Origin: Hibiscus mutabilis
Lineage: Eukaryota; Streptophyta; Magnoliopsida; Malvales; Malvaceae
Length of the DNA: 64,000 bases
Direction: 5' to 3'
Assembly: GCA_019671005.1 (NCBI GenBank)
Contig: CM033744.1
Coordinates: forward strand, 7,282,208 to 7,346,207
Translations under genes and position numbers: made by a program
Shown here: piece by piece, positions 20,575-33,338 of the stretch
Position numbering within the stretch: the first letter of the stretch is position 1
How the letters are laid out: each line of letters begins with the position of its first letter
Notes under the pieces: generated by a model
Told to the model about the DNA's origin: nothing
The model's input: the letters and a program-made list of their open reading frames with translations, nothing else
The model's database searches: none

Positions 20575-21484
20575 AATTTTGCCCTTTTATCCAATGGTTG
20601 ATATTGATTTTATCATCAATCAAGGGCCAAGATTTAATCTTCCATTTTATCTTTCCAAAATTTCCCTTATAAATTTTTAAATATTTCAAAATTGCCATTG
20701 GGGACAAATGACCAATTTGCCCTCCAACTAGTTTGCCATTCTTGTAAAAATTCAACTAAATCTAGTTGGAATCCAACCAAATACAATAAAATATTCATAA
20801 AATAATATTTTATGAATTTTTTCATGTCTTTTGAATTAGTTTCCAAAATTTCCATTCGATCCAATATACCGATAAATAATCCTTTACTCAGAAATAAACT
20901 GTAGGATTCATCTTGAATCAAACTAAAAATATTTACAACACTTGGAAATGACTTTTATAATCTTTCTCTATAATATGGAAAATTTTCATAATTTTCCAGT
21001 TCGATCCGGGTATCCGAATTCCACTTAAACTTTAACTGTGATTTTCCCAATAATCGAAATATCAGATCGAGCCAATAATTTTGCATTTGATTCAAACCCT
21101 TAGGTGATATGTTTATTTATGAAATAAAAACCCTTAACTTTTGGAAATTACAACTTTAGTCCCCAAACTTTTCCAAAGTTTATACTTTAGCCATAAATTT
21201 TCCAAAATTTACATTTTGGTCACTACCTCTTTAAACTTCAATTCCCATTCCAATTTTTCTTGGAATTAAACCAAACTTTAATAATACCTTATTCAATTCA
21301 CTATCTATCACATGAGACCTTTAAACCTTAGAAATTTCCTTTCCAAAACCCATAATTAAAGAAATCCCAACTTTCACATTTTTGTCATTTTAGTCACTAA
21401 GTTAGCTTTTAAGCTATTATCTTAGTACTAAATGACTATTAATAAACTTATTAAATTTTGGGGTATTACAATTCTCTCCCCTTA

Positions 21485-22313
21485 AGAAAATTCATCCTCG
21501 AATTTTCAAAATGTACTTATTTTAAACAAGTGCTGATACTGATTTTCCATGACATCATTTGCTTCCCATATTGCTTTTTCCACTTGGTGATTGCACCAAA
21601 TGACTTTCACCAATGGTATTTACTTGTTCCTTATTTCTTTGACATACAACTCAGTATACTTGCTCATCTAATAATCCATTCTAGCTGGTATAAACTGAGC
21701 AGATTTAGTTAACCTATCCACAATTACCCAGATAGAATCTTTCTTACTGGAAGTCAATAGAAATCTTATCACAAAATCCATTGTAACTCTATCCTATTTC
21801 CACTGTGTAATAGAAATAGATTGCAATTTCCCTGGTGGTACTTGATGTTCAGCTTTCACCTGTTGTCAAGTCAAGCACTTAGCAACAAACTCTGATATCA
21901 TTTTTTTCATACCAGGTCACCAATATCGACCCTTCAAATCTTGATACTTTTTTTTCGATGCATAGTCAATGGACTATATTGTGCCTTAATAAGAAAATCC
22001 TGTTTCAACTTAGCATCTTTAGGAATATACACTTTATCTTTATAGTAAAGACATCCATCAGGTTTAATCTCAAAATATTTAATTCCACCCGATTCCACTT
22101 GCTTTATCTTGGTTATGCAATCTTCATCTCGTTGCTGACTTTCTTTAATCCGATCTAACAATGATGATCTCAATTACAACTCTACCAATAACGAACCATT
22201 TGATTTTTTCTTTAACTGAGCATTTAAAGCTCGTAATGTAGCGAATGTTTTCTGACTCAAAGCATCTACTACAACCTTTGCTCGACCTGGGTGGTAATCA
22301 GTATAAATCCATT
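21485..22313 (-). pseudogene. gypsy RNase H to integrase remnant, copy B
   Basis: Same content and same deletion as copy A at 15232-16060; the open stretch 21934-22173 encodes an identical 79-residue segment. Because the deletion is shared, it predates the tandem duplication. Confidence 0.8.
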
Positions 22314-23591
22314 ATTGAATTAAATCCAATCTTAAAATTAGTCTATCGATTAAGCATCAAGTATGACTGCTCCTCTTAAACAACCCATTTAAAATTTCCA
22401 AACAATAGGAATACTCTCTTAACCTATCCTTGATGCTCGGTATCCATAGCATAAGTTAAATCATTTCATATTGATAACAAATTCCAATAAAACTATGCAT
22501 GTTCATACATGCCAATTATCACAACACTCACATGATTGGTTTTGTAGTTTTCTTGAATCTCCAACATTAATTATAAATGTCAGAGAGTTCCTAATTTTCC
22601 TTGTCTCAATCTTTTTACGGAACTATGTAATAAATTCAGCTTGGCATTTTTGCCAGAAATCTTCACCACTTTTTTAAAGGTGGTTATCTCAATTTACTAT
22701 TCCTCTTCACGAGCTATGACCTCTATTTAGATATTTTCTTATTCTGAATCCTTTCCATGGCATCCAACATAATTTACTACTTCATAGTTTTTTTTAAATA
22801 CATAGGACAGTCAATACTTCTTTATACCTGACCTCTAGCCCTCTATGAACTATCACGACTCTTCTTTTGTCTATAGAAAGCAGTTTAGAAGCAAATCAAC
22901 TCAGTTTATTAACTTGCACTCTTACCCATAAATAATCCAATTGCTTAAATTAAGATGCAAGAACTCTATTGCATCTCTAGGATAAACTTTGTTACGGAAC
23001 ACTCAAAGAAAGAACTCTAGCTAACAAACTTTTGAGTATGTACCGTAACATTAATTTATCAAATACGGGTCTAATCCTTTTAGATGAGATACTACTTTAT
23101 TTTTAGTTTCCTCTTATCATCAATACAGAGTTCATTCAACCTAACTTTTATATCCTTATACCATAGATTAACAATCATAGAATCTCCATCAATATCTTTA
23201 TGAAAATCTAGTATGCCAGAACTCTTAATTCTTTTGCAATTAGTGCCTAAGCAGGCTGATTCAAAATCGAATCTAATGTCCAGAAGAAAAGCTCTTAATC
23301 CAGAACATGCATATCATGTTACCCTAGTGCCTCTGCACCATACTAAGCTGAGGGTAGAACATTATCATTAACTTTATCACTCTCGTGAATCTCTTGTTGA
23401 TTCACTTGCCTAAACACCTGACACAAATCTTTCCTCATACATTGGAATTTAACATTACTAACATAATGAAGTAAGCAATCGCATCCATTCCAGCAAGTAA
23501 AATCATCAGTAATTCTGACATCCTAGTGGCAAGTATACATTTTTGACCTTTACCGTACTTCGTTTAATCTCTAGAACTGGCTAAACCAGTA
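22314..23591. other. internal region B, no recognisable coding
   Basis: About 1.3 kb with no gag, protease or RT domain visible on either strand. Confidence 0.5.
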
Positions 23592-23603
23592 GCTCTGATA
23601 CCA
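23592..23603 (-). other. gypsy primer-binding site
   Basis: TGGTATCAGAGC on the - strand, five bases from the LTR end at 23609. It sets the element orientation as -. Confidence 0.85.
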
Positions 23604-24403
23604 ATAAATGTAACACCCCATTCCCCTATCTGTACACCGGATATGAGTCAAAAATGCTATTACGTCTTTATTCAAAGTCAGGGTAATTTAAATTTTTTAG
23701 AAAACTTTTCGATGGCCACCCATCCTAAAATTTTCGTAGCCCAAGCACACTTAACTTTACTTAAAATCGACATAAATTATTTGTTCAAGTTATCATGAAT
23801 CAATTATCTTAAAACCCATAACAAATTTAAAGGCCAATCTCAACTCCAATAAGTTTAGCAAGCATACATACCACTATAAAAATCAACCTCAATTAGGATG
23901 TCATTACTGTGATTACTTGTTGAGCTTTCCAATATTGATGTAATGATTTTCTCCCTCTCATCTTGATTTACCTATGTGTGTACAATCAAACACACGCTAA
24001 GTACAAACTTAATGAGGCAATAAAAGAAATTAATAACAATAATTTAAACTTTATTCAAGTTCATGGCTACGTTTATATAGCATGATATATGTCAATGTCA
24101 TAAGATTTTCATGTATGCCCGGTTATCATAATATCCCTTATATGCATCATGATCACTATATAAATATTACCATCATACCAATCATGTATCAACATAATAT
24201 AAACCGGATATAAATTTCTTACCGATATACTTGCCATTTACCCTGAGTGTTCATATAAATATGTCTCGAGAGTTCATATACTCTCTAACTTGTTTACCAT
24301 TTATTATCCCTTCATTTATAGCCCGATTATCAATGATTTCTCAGTTTCCCAATTTCATAGCCCAAATATAACCTTGAGGACCCTGGGTATGCGAGTCAAA
24401 TAT

Positions 24404-24415
24404 GCACCGAAGTGC
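24404..24415 (-). other. cUUCGg tetraloop hairpin in LTR 3
   Basis: GCACCGAAGTGC on the window strand reads GCAC-UUCG-GUGC in the element's sense RNA, a perfect 4-bp stem closed by C-G around UUCG. Same sequence at 55056-55067 in a different LTR family. Confidence 0.6.
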
Positions 24416-24420
24416 TAACC

Positions 24421-24779
24421 CGCATGTTTATAAGGTCGTGCTAACCATTATCTCGCACGTTTATAAGGCCGTGCTAACCATTATCCTACACGTTTATAAG
24501 GTCGTGCTAACCATTATCTTGCACGTTTATAAGGCTGTGCTAACCATTTATCAATGATTTCTCGGTTTCCCAATTTCATAGCCCAAATATAACCTTGAGG
24601 ACCCTGGGTACGTGAGTCAAATATGCACCGCGGTGCTAACCCGCACGTTTATAAGGCCGTGCTAACCATTATCCCGCACGTTTATAAGGTCGTGCTAACC
24701 ATTATCCTACACGTTTATAAGGTCGTGCTAACCATTATCCTGCACGTTTATAAGGTCGTGCTTACCATACACTAAGTGT
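24421..24779 (-). repeat. 33-bp hairpin array in LTR 3
   Basis: Two blocks of four GCACG-TTTATAAGGTC-like units separated by a repeat of the preceding LTR text (TATCAATGATTTCTCGGTTT, 24549-24568). It ends with the ACACT-A-AGTGT dyad at 24769-24779. Confidence 0.75.
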
Positions 24780-25014
24780 GCTTTTAACACTATAGTGTTA
24801 TCCTGAATTCTTGATTATGCAGCGTGCTGCTGGACTCTATGGCATGCCAACTATACCATGTCCCTCAAAGACTTATTTGGGCAAAATTCCCGAATTTATT
24901 CCATCCATGGAAATGTATATCAATATAATTTAATGTTGGACAGTTCATACCCAAAATAACATTCATAGCATAACATCATCAATAACTAATGATCAATGCA
25001 TTTGTTTTCAACCC

Positions 25015-25037
25015 TTGACATATTTAAAATATGTCAA
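25015..25037. other. 23-bp perfect palindrome in LTR 3
   Basis: Same palindrome as at 12445-12467. Confidence 0.8.
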
Positions 25038-27829
25038 ATATATGATCAATGACATAAATATCATGCCAACATATAAACCATGTAGACTTATCGCAAGTCT
25101 TACCAATGATGTATAAAACAACCATGTATCATGTTAGGTATGCATTGCACTCACCTGTGTCATTTATTAGCACGCCTCACTAAATTCTACTCGATCTTTT
25201 CCGTTATAAAACCTCGAACTTTCTTTGATTCGGCCTTGACTTCATTATTCACATGAATAAGATAAAATATTTGTTAGATTCAAATCTAACAATACCTTAA
25301 CCATGCGGCCTAATATAATCATTCGAATATAAAATTTTCAATTATTTTTCCTTTCTTCCTTGTATTTTTCACAAACTCGTTGTGGTCCCTAGTGACCAAT
25401 TTGAACTTCTAATAATTCTTCCGAGCTTGCTAACTCACATTTAAATACCAAATGTTTCAAATTCTATTTTCTGACAGCTTGTGCTACCTTTAAAGATTTA
25501 CTTATACTGGGCAGAATACATACCGGATCTTAATTTCCTTTATATTGGAAAAACTAGATTCGATATCGGCTCTAACGGTATAAGCCACATAAATTAATAA
25601 ACTCTACAAAAATTATGAAAATTCTTCAAACTCCCGTCACAGACAGAAACTGCTCTATAAATTTTTTGACCTCCATTCGATTAAAAATTCATATCTTTTG
25701 ACTCGAAACTTGAAATCCGTTTCCGTTTGTTGGATACGAAACTAGAAAAACACATATTTACAAAGGTATAAAATTCATCATCTAACCATTTTTGTAGAAT
25801 TTATGGTGAATTTTCAAAGTCACTACCAAAATTCATTCTTCATCATAGCCTTCCATAATCAACTTCTAATTTATACTAACTTCTTCTTATTTTTCTACTT
25901 ATCAATTTAGTCTCATCACTTGTTTCAAAACATAAATTTATCATCTTCTTCATCAAATAATTATTCAAATAATTCCCTCTAATTTTCTTTCTTTGCCCAA
26001 AATAGTCACTAAAATTCAAAGGTAAAGATTTAAACTTCTTAACTTTGCAATTTAGTCCTCAAATCAACACTACTACCTTAATTATATTATTTTAACCAAA
26101 AATAAGATTTAATCCCTATCCAAGAATTCATTGCCTATTTGGTCACTTGATTTTGACAAATTGTCAAAATGGTCCCTAATTCAATTCAACATCGGTTTAG
26201 CATTCTAACATCAATTTCACATCTCCAACATCATTAATAACACAAATACACTCCAAATTCTAAAAATTCGGATTTGGTCCTTCAACTTTTCAAGTTGCTG
26301 AAATGGTCCCTACATAATTTAACTTGGGGTTTTGCTTCCAAACAACAATCCAAGCTTACTAGATCATTATTTCAACATCACAAACCCTAAATTAAACTTA
26401 AATCCATAAAACCTAATCATCTTCATAATAATCAAAACATGTAAACTTAAATCCCAACTCAATATCATGATTTTAACATCATACTAGCTTGATTTCAACT
26501 TGAATTCAATCATGGAATCATAGAATCTCAAAAGCCCCAATTTGATCCATAAACCCTAATTTCTTTCTAATGTAAATTCTCATCAATCAAGCATGGATTC
26601 CATGAATTATTGATATCAAAAGATAGAGCTTGAAGAGTAGAACAACTTTGTAATTGAAGAGATTATGTAAAAATCGAGTTTCGGGGCTTGAATCGAGCTT
26701 GGAAAAATTTTCTCTTTCTTTCCCTAGCCCTCACGTTTTTGGCTGGAAAAAATGTTCATCTTTTCACCATTATTTTACATATATATCTATTAAATGAATA
26801 TTAAATTCATTTAATAGTGAAATTACAATTTTGCCCCTTTTATCCAATGGTTGAGATTGATTTTATCATCAATCAAGGGACAAGATTTAATATTTCATTT
26901 TCTATTTCAAAAATTGCCCTTATAAATTTTTAAATATTTCAAAAATGCCATTGGGGCCAAATGACCAATTTGCCCTCCAACTACTTTTTATTTACTAGTT
27001 TGTCATTCTTGTAAAAATTCAACTATATCTAGTTGGAATCCAACCAAATACAATAAAATATTCATAAAATAATATTTTATGAATTTTCCATGTCTTTTGA
27101 ATCAGTCTCCAAAATTTCCATTCTATCCAATATACCAATAAATAATCATTCACTAAGAAATAAACTGTAGGATTCATCTTGAATCAAACTAAACATATTT
27201 CCAACACTTGGAAATGACTTTTATAACATTTCTCTATCATATGGCAAAATTTCATAATTTTCCAATTCGATCCGGGTATTTGAATTCCACTTAAACTTTA
27301 ACTGCGATTTTCCCAATAATCGAAATATCATATCGAAGCAATAATTCCGCATTTGATTCACACCCTTAGGTGATCTGTTTATTTATGAAATAAAAACCCT
27401 TAACTTTTGTGAAATTACAACTTTAGTCCCCAAACTTTTCCGAAGTTTATACTTTAGCCATAAAATTTCCAAAATTTACATTTGGGTCACTACCTCTTTA
27501 AACTTCAATTCCCATTCCAATTTTCCTTGGAATTCAACCAAACTTTAAGAATACCTTATTCAATTCACTATCTATCACATGAGACCTCTAAACCTTAGAA
27601 ATTTCCTTTCCAAAACCCATAATTAAAGAAATCCCAACTTTCACATTTTAGTCATTTTAGTCACTAAATTAGCTTTTAAGCTATTATCTTAGTACTAAAT
27701 GACCCTTAATCAACTTAGTAAAATTTGGGGTATTACATAATTTATAATTAGTTTTAATTTTATTATAATTAAAAAGAAATATTGTATATTTAAAATAGTA
27801 AAACTAACATTAAAATATTACATGGGTAG

Positions 27830-28074
27830 TGAATAAAATAACGAAGAACAATAATATGAACATAAAGATGAGAGAAAGAGGGAGATTTGTATTTATTCTT
27901 AATATTCAAGTGTGTACAATGCATTCATCAAATCTTCTATTTATAGGCATAAGAAGTGCATAATACATAAAACTCTAATTAATGAAGATAATATTTCTAC
28001 TGATAAAGTAAATCAAATCTCCTAAATAAAGTTCTAATCATGATATACATCCACGTAGATAAATATTCATAACA
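27830..28074 (-). mobile_element. copia 3' LTR
   Basis: Window strand TGAATAAAATAACGAAG...TATTCATAACA. Flanked on the left by GGTAG and on the right by the complement of the purine tract. Confidence 0.8.
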
Positions 28075-28199
28075 CTCCCCCTTGGATGTCTATGAAGATT
28101 ATGTGTGTCGTTAAAACCTTACTAAGATAAAAACTTAGTGGGAAAATTTTTTCTTTAGTGAAGGAAAAAGATTACACACATCTTTGATACGAATAATAT

Positions 28200-29010
28200 G
28201 TTGACTTATTAAAAACCTTACCACAAAAATCCATTGGGACAAAACCTCGGTTAAGGGAAAAAGAATGTAACGCGTATTTACTCCCCCTAATGAAAACATC
28301 GCATAAGATCTTTGAATCTTCATAATTCAATCTTGAATATCTTTTCTCTGAAGATTGTGATGGATGAAAATTTTGAGTAATATGTTTCATTTTGCCATAT
28401 TTGATGTATCCACATTTAGATTGAGATATAAATTTTGCAATATCTCTACATAAGATAGCTTGTATCTTATCTTGTGAAAGCAAATCACATATCTTATTAA
28501 TATATTGGATCAATAGTCTTAGCCAAATACATTTTTGGCTTACCTTATGCATAACAATGATTTTTACATGATTTGAGGAGACATCGATTAATGTTTGAAG
28601 ATCTAAAGGTTTCTTTGTAGCGTTTAGATGATATTTCTAGACCAACTAATATATGATGCTTCCAGACCAAAGATTCATTTATCTTTCTTTCAAAGATAAA
28701 TTTATTCACATCCAACAAACTTACAATCATTAGGGTACTAAATAGATATGTTTTATCCATATTGATTCTTCTTTAAGATTCTTTCAGCTTATGTCCATTC
28801 ATAGACAAAAACGCATATCTAAGTGCTCGATCTTTAGGTCGAGACAAAACCCTATCTCAAGATTCTTTTTTTTCAAATACTTTCATTAAATACTTTGAAA
28901 GCTTTTCCTGGGTTTCTAATTTGAAGCTCTTCACTAGTTCTAATGATATTCAAATTATCATAATGAATCTTGATCCAAACTCCTTTATAAAATGCATCAA
29001 AAAATTTGAT
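28200..29010 (-). pseudogene. copia RT end and RNase H remnant
   Basis: Order on the - strand: DNLNIIRTSEELQ (RT, about 28980), DKTYLFSTLMIVSLLDVNKF (about 28700-28760), then KCIWLRLLIQYINKICDLLS and KCGYIKYGKMKHITQNF (28330-28552), matching the copia RNase H blocks ECIWLR...GYIK...KHI. Frameshifts and stops occur throughout. In the usual ILYEDN motif the catalytic Asp-containing block reads ILCRDI. Confidence 0.7.
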
Positions 29011-31630
29011 CATTCCTATAGTATTTCCTCAATTAGTACTCACTAAGGCGATTATACCAAATGCGCTAAAATATAAATATTTAAGGGGCATATCTAAATA
29101 AAATTTTTCAAAAATTTCTAAATGCTTATGCATTTTAAATCCTTCAAGGATAATTTTACTATACATGGATCCACAAAATAATTAGACGCATATAAAATAT
29201 TTCATAACTGTCAAAGTAATTGCATCCACCATGAATTAAAATTCTTCATAATTCAAGTCGTGTTATATCTCATGACTACTTATTTGCACCTCACTTACAT
29301 TACACCTTTAGGTGTTTGGACTGCTAGTCCAAAAACTTCACTTTTAGAAGTTCAAAACGTCTTTCTATATTGGCCAATTCAATATCTATACTTCTGGATA
29401 GATTTATATGCAAGATCCTCATTTTGTTTCTTTACTTCTATAGAAGTATTCTATATAAAATTATTGTCGACAACTTTTTCTATTTCCGGTTCATTTCTTT
29501 TCTTGTAGTGATATAACTTATCAAGATCTCTTTTCAATCTTTATTTCAAGTACCTAAAACTCTTCTAGAGTTTTATTATTAGTTATGTCTTGGGTCTCTT
29601 CAGGAACACCCACCTCCAATATACGACCATCTTATATTACTTTCCATTTATGAAAATTTTGATCATTGGAACCAGTTTCAATTATCATGCTTCAGGCATA
29701 ATTTACATCCATTTGCTCTAACATGTAATTCAAATTTAGAGCATTTTAGTTGGTATATGAGACTTGATTACTCGCATTAGGTTAGTAAATATGTCTAGTA
29801 GTTGACATATAATAATATGAATTATCTTATGAACTTTTGGTTCATATACGAGGGTCTAGATAATGATAATTCATTTTTCTTCTTTATCCAGCTGATTATT
29901 CTCTACCCCTGATGTTGAAAAAAATCATCTCATAAATGATTCTCCAATTAATGTTTAAGAATTTAAACATAAAAGAAGACTCATACTCAATATATATTCA
30001 CAACCTTTTTTATTTACCCATTTTGTGTGCTGTGGTGGAGAAATTCAACTATATATAGCACATTCAAAAATTATAAAATGAGAAATGTATGGCTTCTGAA
30101 AAAAAACAATCATAACGGGGAGTTTAATATAACTCATTGGCTTGATGCGTATAAATGCTACTATATGTGAAATACCATATAGATAATGAATGTTTTGTTC
30201 TCATAATTTAGCTATTAAATAGGAGGCATCCAATTAAAATTTTGCTAAACTATATTTTTCATAATTAATAGGCTTTGTAACAGTTATTTCAACTGATATA
30301 GCCTAGAATATAAACCCACTAGCTTTTGCAAGACGAATAGTCTAATTGCATAATTTGAATCTTTTTCTAATCAATTTCATAACTTCTGGTTGTAAGTTGA
30401 TTAAACAATATAGATACATCTACTAAAATCATGTAAAAAATTTCCACATTTGTAGATAAATGAGCTCATATTGTATTCAGATATGCAAGACATGCAGTCT
30501 CAACTTTAGTACAAGAACTTCAAGTTCTTTTGATAAGTGAGATCTTAATCAATTCTTTTGAGAACAAGCAACACAAGAACTTCAGGTTCTTTTAGTAAAT
30601 GGAATTTAATAAATTCCTTTGAGAACAAGCACCGCAATAACTTCAGGTTCTTTTAGTATATGTGCATGTAAATCTCAATAATTTTTGCATCATTATTAAT
30701 CAGTATGGTCTAACCGATCATGTCAACTATATATACATATGTTTATATATATTTCTGAATTTGGAAACTTATGGTTTACTATAACATGTGATTCAATCTC
30801 AGTAGTACATGTTTAGTACGAATTTTGAAATACAAGTTTCTTTGAAACTTGATAATACATTGTCCACCAAAATTGTTCCTTTGAATAAGAATATATTTAG
30901 CTCTTTCGGAGCTTTCAGTGAAAATTATTCTTTTGGTAACAATATATAGCTCTTCTAGAGCTTTTAATTGATTTTTCTACTACCGGAACTTATATCCTCA
31001 TTGACTTATTTCATATGTCAATTGATAACATATGTTATCTATAATTCCCAAAATATTATTTTGAGAACTCTTATTGCTCTCTTTAAAATTTCCACTTTTG
31101 GTGGTGACGATATTATTATCTTTATCGGTAAGTATTGCGATATTGACAATTATGCACCTTTCATAATGCGCTTTCTCTCAAGAACTTATTGCTCTTCCGG
31201 AGCATAAATGTTTTTAGTACTCTGAGATATAGTACTCACATTTTCCCTTGCATTTAAATGGGAAAATATTTCTTATGCTTCTATTAAGCATAAATCGTCA
31301 CCATAGATTGTATTTGATAAGTAATCATGTTAAACAAAATAAATAAATTTCACAAAATAAATATATAAAAATATAAAACTTAAATAATTATATTGTAAAG
31401 TAAATAAACACAAAGTAAAATAAAATAAAAGATCAATAATTCTCTTCAAGGTTATGAGAATAATTAGAAGACGGTTTATTCCCTTCACGTGTTATAAGAA
31501 AATCAACAATGTTCAAATGAGTTGGACAATATAATTTTTGTCATTTTCACAAACAAAATTGCTTTTATTTTCTTTTCTTTATCATTCAATGGTTGTTGAT
31601 TTTTTCAGTGTACGAAAAGTACGAGACCAA
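29011..31630. other. copia interior, unassigned
   Basis: No domain can be placed with confidence. 30500-30660 holds three roughly 65-bp tandem copies containing AAGAACTTCAGGTTCTTTT. 30890-31210 has GCTCTTTCGGAGCTTT and GCTCTTCCGGAGC palindromes. Confidence 0.45.
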
Positions 31631-31639
31631 TAGATTGTA

Positions 31640-32060
31640 ACATCTAATTGGAATTAAAAGGTTTTCACTTTCTTGGAATGACCTTTATAACTCTTGGCAT
31701 CCTTATAACTCTACTTTTGGTGGGTATAAACATTTTTAAAATAACCATATTGTCCATGACTATGTTCATGGCTTCAATCGCGACCACAACTACTAATGTG
31801 ACCTTTATTCTTTTCGTTATATAATTTCACATTCACTTTAGGAATTGGAGTGGAGCCAGTGGGCCTTTAAAACCTTTTTCACGACATTGTGTCTGAGGAC
31901 AACATTATTTGTGTGAAAAGTGGAGTATGTTTTTATTAACATATCCTCATCATTAATACTCTGACCACATAACTTCAGTTGTGAAGTAATTTGGATAATA
32001 TCGGAGTTATATCACTAACTAAACTGTGATTTACTATGTTTGCATTCACTTCAAGGAATG
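31640..32060 (-). pseudogene. copia gag remnant
   Basis: - strand frames give SQLKLCGQSINDEDMLIKTY and STFHTNNVVLRHNVVKK, matching the copia Gag segment xELxLCG..ITDEDMLEKT(Y/F)STFHASN. A short CGRD.SHEHSHGQYGYFKN stretch follows. It is deleted and frameshifted. Confidence 0.65.
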
Positions 32061-33107
32061 AAATAGATCCATTAATCTCATGAAATACACATGATGCTTG
32101 TATTCACTTCAGCAAATGCCTCCCATAAAAATTCTTATCAAGTTGAATTTTTACAACCAAAAGTTTGGGAGAAGTCTATAGTCGAGTTTTCCAAAGTAAA
32201 AGAATTATTGCTTTCAAGCAAATATAGACTTTATAACAGTCTTCTTGTAGATTCAAAATCACCATGATTTATCGCACTTTAAAATCATAGTTTAAAGAAT
32301 AAAAATAAAAGTTGAGTTTACCGATAATGATTTTCCTTTCGAGGACAATGGAGACATAGCAAATGACCAAGACAACTTCTCATAATTTCTTTACATCATG
32401 TCTCTTACCACACCATTTAAACATGTCATGTAAAACTCAAAACACGGTTAAAAAAATCAAATCTCGTCAATAGAATAAAATAAATTAATAATAATAATTA
32501 GTTATGAACTAAAAAAATAAAATCTTAATAAGTTTTCATCAATAATATTCTCACTACACAAATTTCATATTAGGTCATATGAATAAAAGTACGAAGGATC
32601 ATACTACTATTTTTCACCATATTCGCCTAACAAGTTTGATAAGTGATTTCTTGTCTTACCTAAAGGGATTTGAATCTCATTTGCTATTATTTATTTACAA
32701 TCACAAATATCAATTTTCACAAAATGTGTGTACTGCACTTTTAATCCAATATCTCGTGCGATGATTTAAGAGAGTCAATTCGTGTAAAGAAAAAGTACAT
32801 TAATATCCCTATAAAAAAATACAACTTTCAACATTATCAAGATAAAATAGAATGATACTAATAAAAGTATTATTTTAAAGAAAATGATGCCACTCTTTGG
32901 CTACACTATCACGAGCAACCAATGATTTTTCAAAAAATAAAAATCAATTTAAAGATCAAAAGAGAAAGAAATCGATAATTACAATATAATTGAGGGAGAA
33001 GAACTTATCTTTGATTCATGCTAGAATCAAATTCTTTTCAATAACTCCTTTAGGATTCGAACGATAAACACCTCATTTGGTTAGAGTCTCGTGCTGATAA
33101 TGTGCTG
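32061..33107. other. copia 5' internal DNA, no ORF
   Basis: Leader and N-terminal gag region expected here; no convincing frame. Near the LTR, GATTCGAACGATAAACACC then the probable primer site. Confidence 0.4.
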
Positions 33108-33338
33108 TGAATAAAATAACGAAGAACAATAATATGAACATAAAGATGAGAAAAAGAGGAAGATTTGTATTTATTCCGAATATTTACGTGTGTACAATGA
33201 CTTCATCAAATTCAAATTATCTATTTATAGGCATAAGAAGTACATAATACATTAAACTCTAATTAATGAAGATACTATTTCTACTAATAAAGTAAATTAA
33301 ATCACTTAGATAAAGTTCTACATAGATAAATATTCATT
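33108..33338 (-). mobile_element. copia 5' LTR, end-truncated
   Basis: Close to 27830-28074. It lacks about 20 bases around ATCATGATATACATCC and the final TAACA-type end. Confidence 0.75.

Larger units (their letters stand above)
17350..21470 (-). mobile_element. gypsy LTR 2 (shared middle LTR, chimeric)
   Basis: Window-strand ends TGTAACACCCC and GGGGTATTACA. Its left end shares variants with LTR 3 (e.g. ATTAGGATGTCATTACTGTG, TGATGTAATGATTTTC). Its right part shares variants with LTR 1, including the 79-bp duplication and TTTAATCTTCCATTTTATC. The switch falls around 17950-18500. The array at 18128-18441 is eroded. Serves as 5' LTR of the left copy and 3' LTR of the right copy. Confidence 0.85.
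21471..23608 (-). mobile_element. gypsy internal region B
   Basis: Near-identical copy of internal region A. Intact primer site GCTCTGATACCA at 23592-23603 (complement TGGTATCAGAGC, initiator-Met tRNA) and purine-tract complement ATTCTCTCCCCTTAAG at 21471-21486. Confidence 0.85.
11193..27737 (-). mobile_element. tandemly duplicated gypsy element, LTR-int-LTR-int-LTR
   Basis: Three LTRs of 4.0-4.1 kb (11193-15218, 17350-21470, 23609-27737) alternate with two 2.1-kb internal regions. Primer site and purine tract show the element is on the - strand. Outer flanks are TAATA (11188-11192) and TAATT (27738-27742), four of five bases equal, as for one original insertion. Gag, protease and RT are absent; only RNase H/integrase remnants remain, so the element is non-autonomous. 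Chromodomain-like integrase ends point to the chromovirus (Del/Tekay-like) branch, by memory of the family. Confidence 0.85.
23609..27737 (-). mobile_element. gypsy LTR 3 (5' LTR of right copy)
   Basis: Window-strand ends TGTAACACCCC and GGGGTATTACA, 4129 bp. Lacks the 79-bp duplication and differs at many bases from LTR 1 and from the right part of LTR 2. Carries the longest hairpin array. Confidence 0.85.
27830..33338 (-). mobile_element. decayed Ty1/copia element
   Basis: LTRs of about 245 bp (27830-28074) and about 231 bp (33108-33338) enclose 5.0 kb. On the - strand the LTR starts TGTTATGAATATTTATC and ends TTATTTTATTCA. A purine tract CCAAGGGGGAG (complement at 28075-28085) precedes the 3' LTR, and TTATCAGCACGAG (complement 33089-33101) follows the 5' LTR as probable primer site. 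Remnants of gag, RT and RNase H are in copia order. The right LTR has lost its terminal bases, so no target duplication can be verified. Confidence 0.8.

Noticed and set aside
11193..27737. Endogenous pararetrovirus
   Set aside because: Paired LTRs, tRNA primer site and purine tracts fit an LTR retrotransposon; no movement or coat protein motif seen.
29260..29508. 82-codon + strand frame with a hydrophobic segment
   Set aside because: Antisense inside a - strand copia element and without homology; chance frame in AT-rich DNA.
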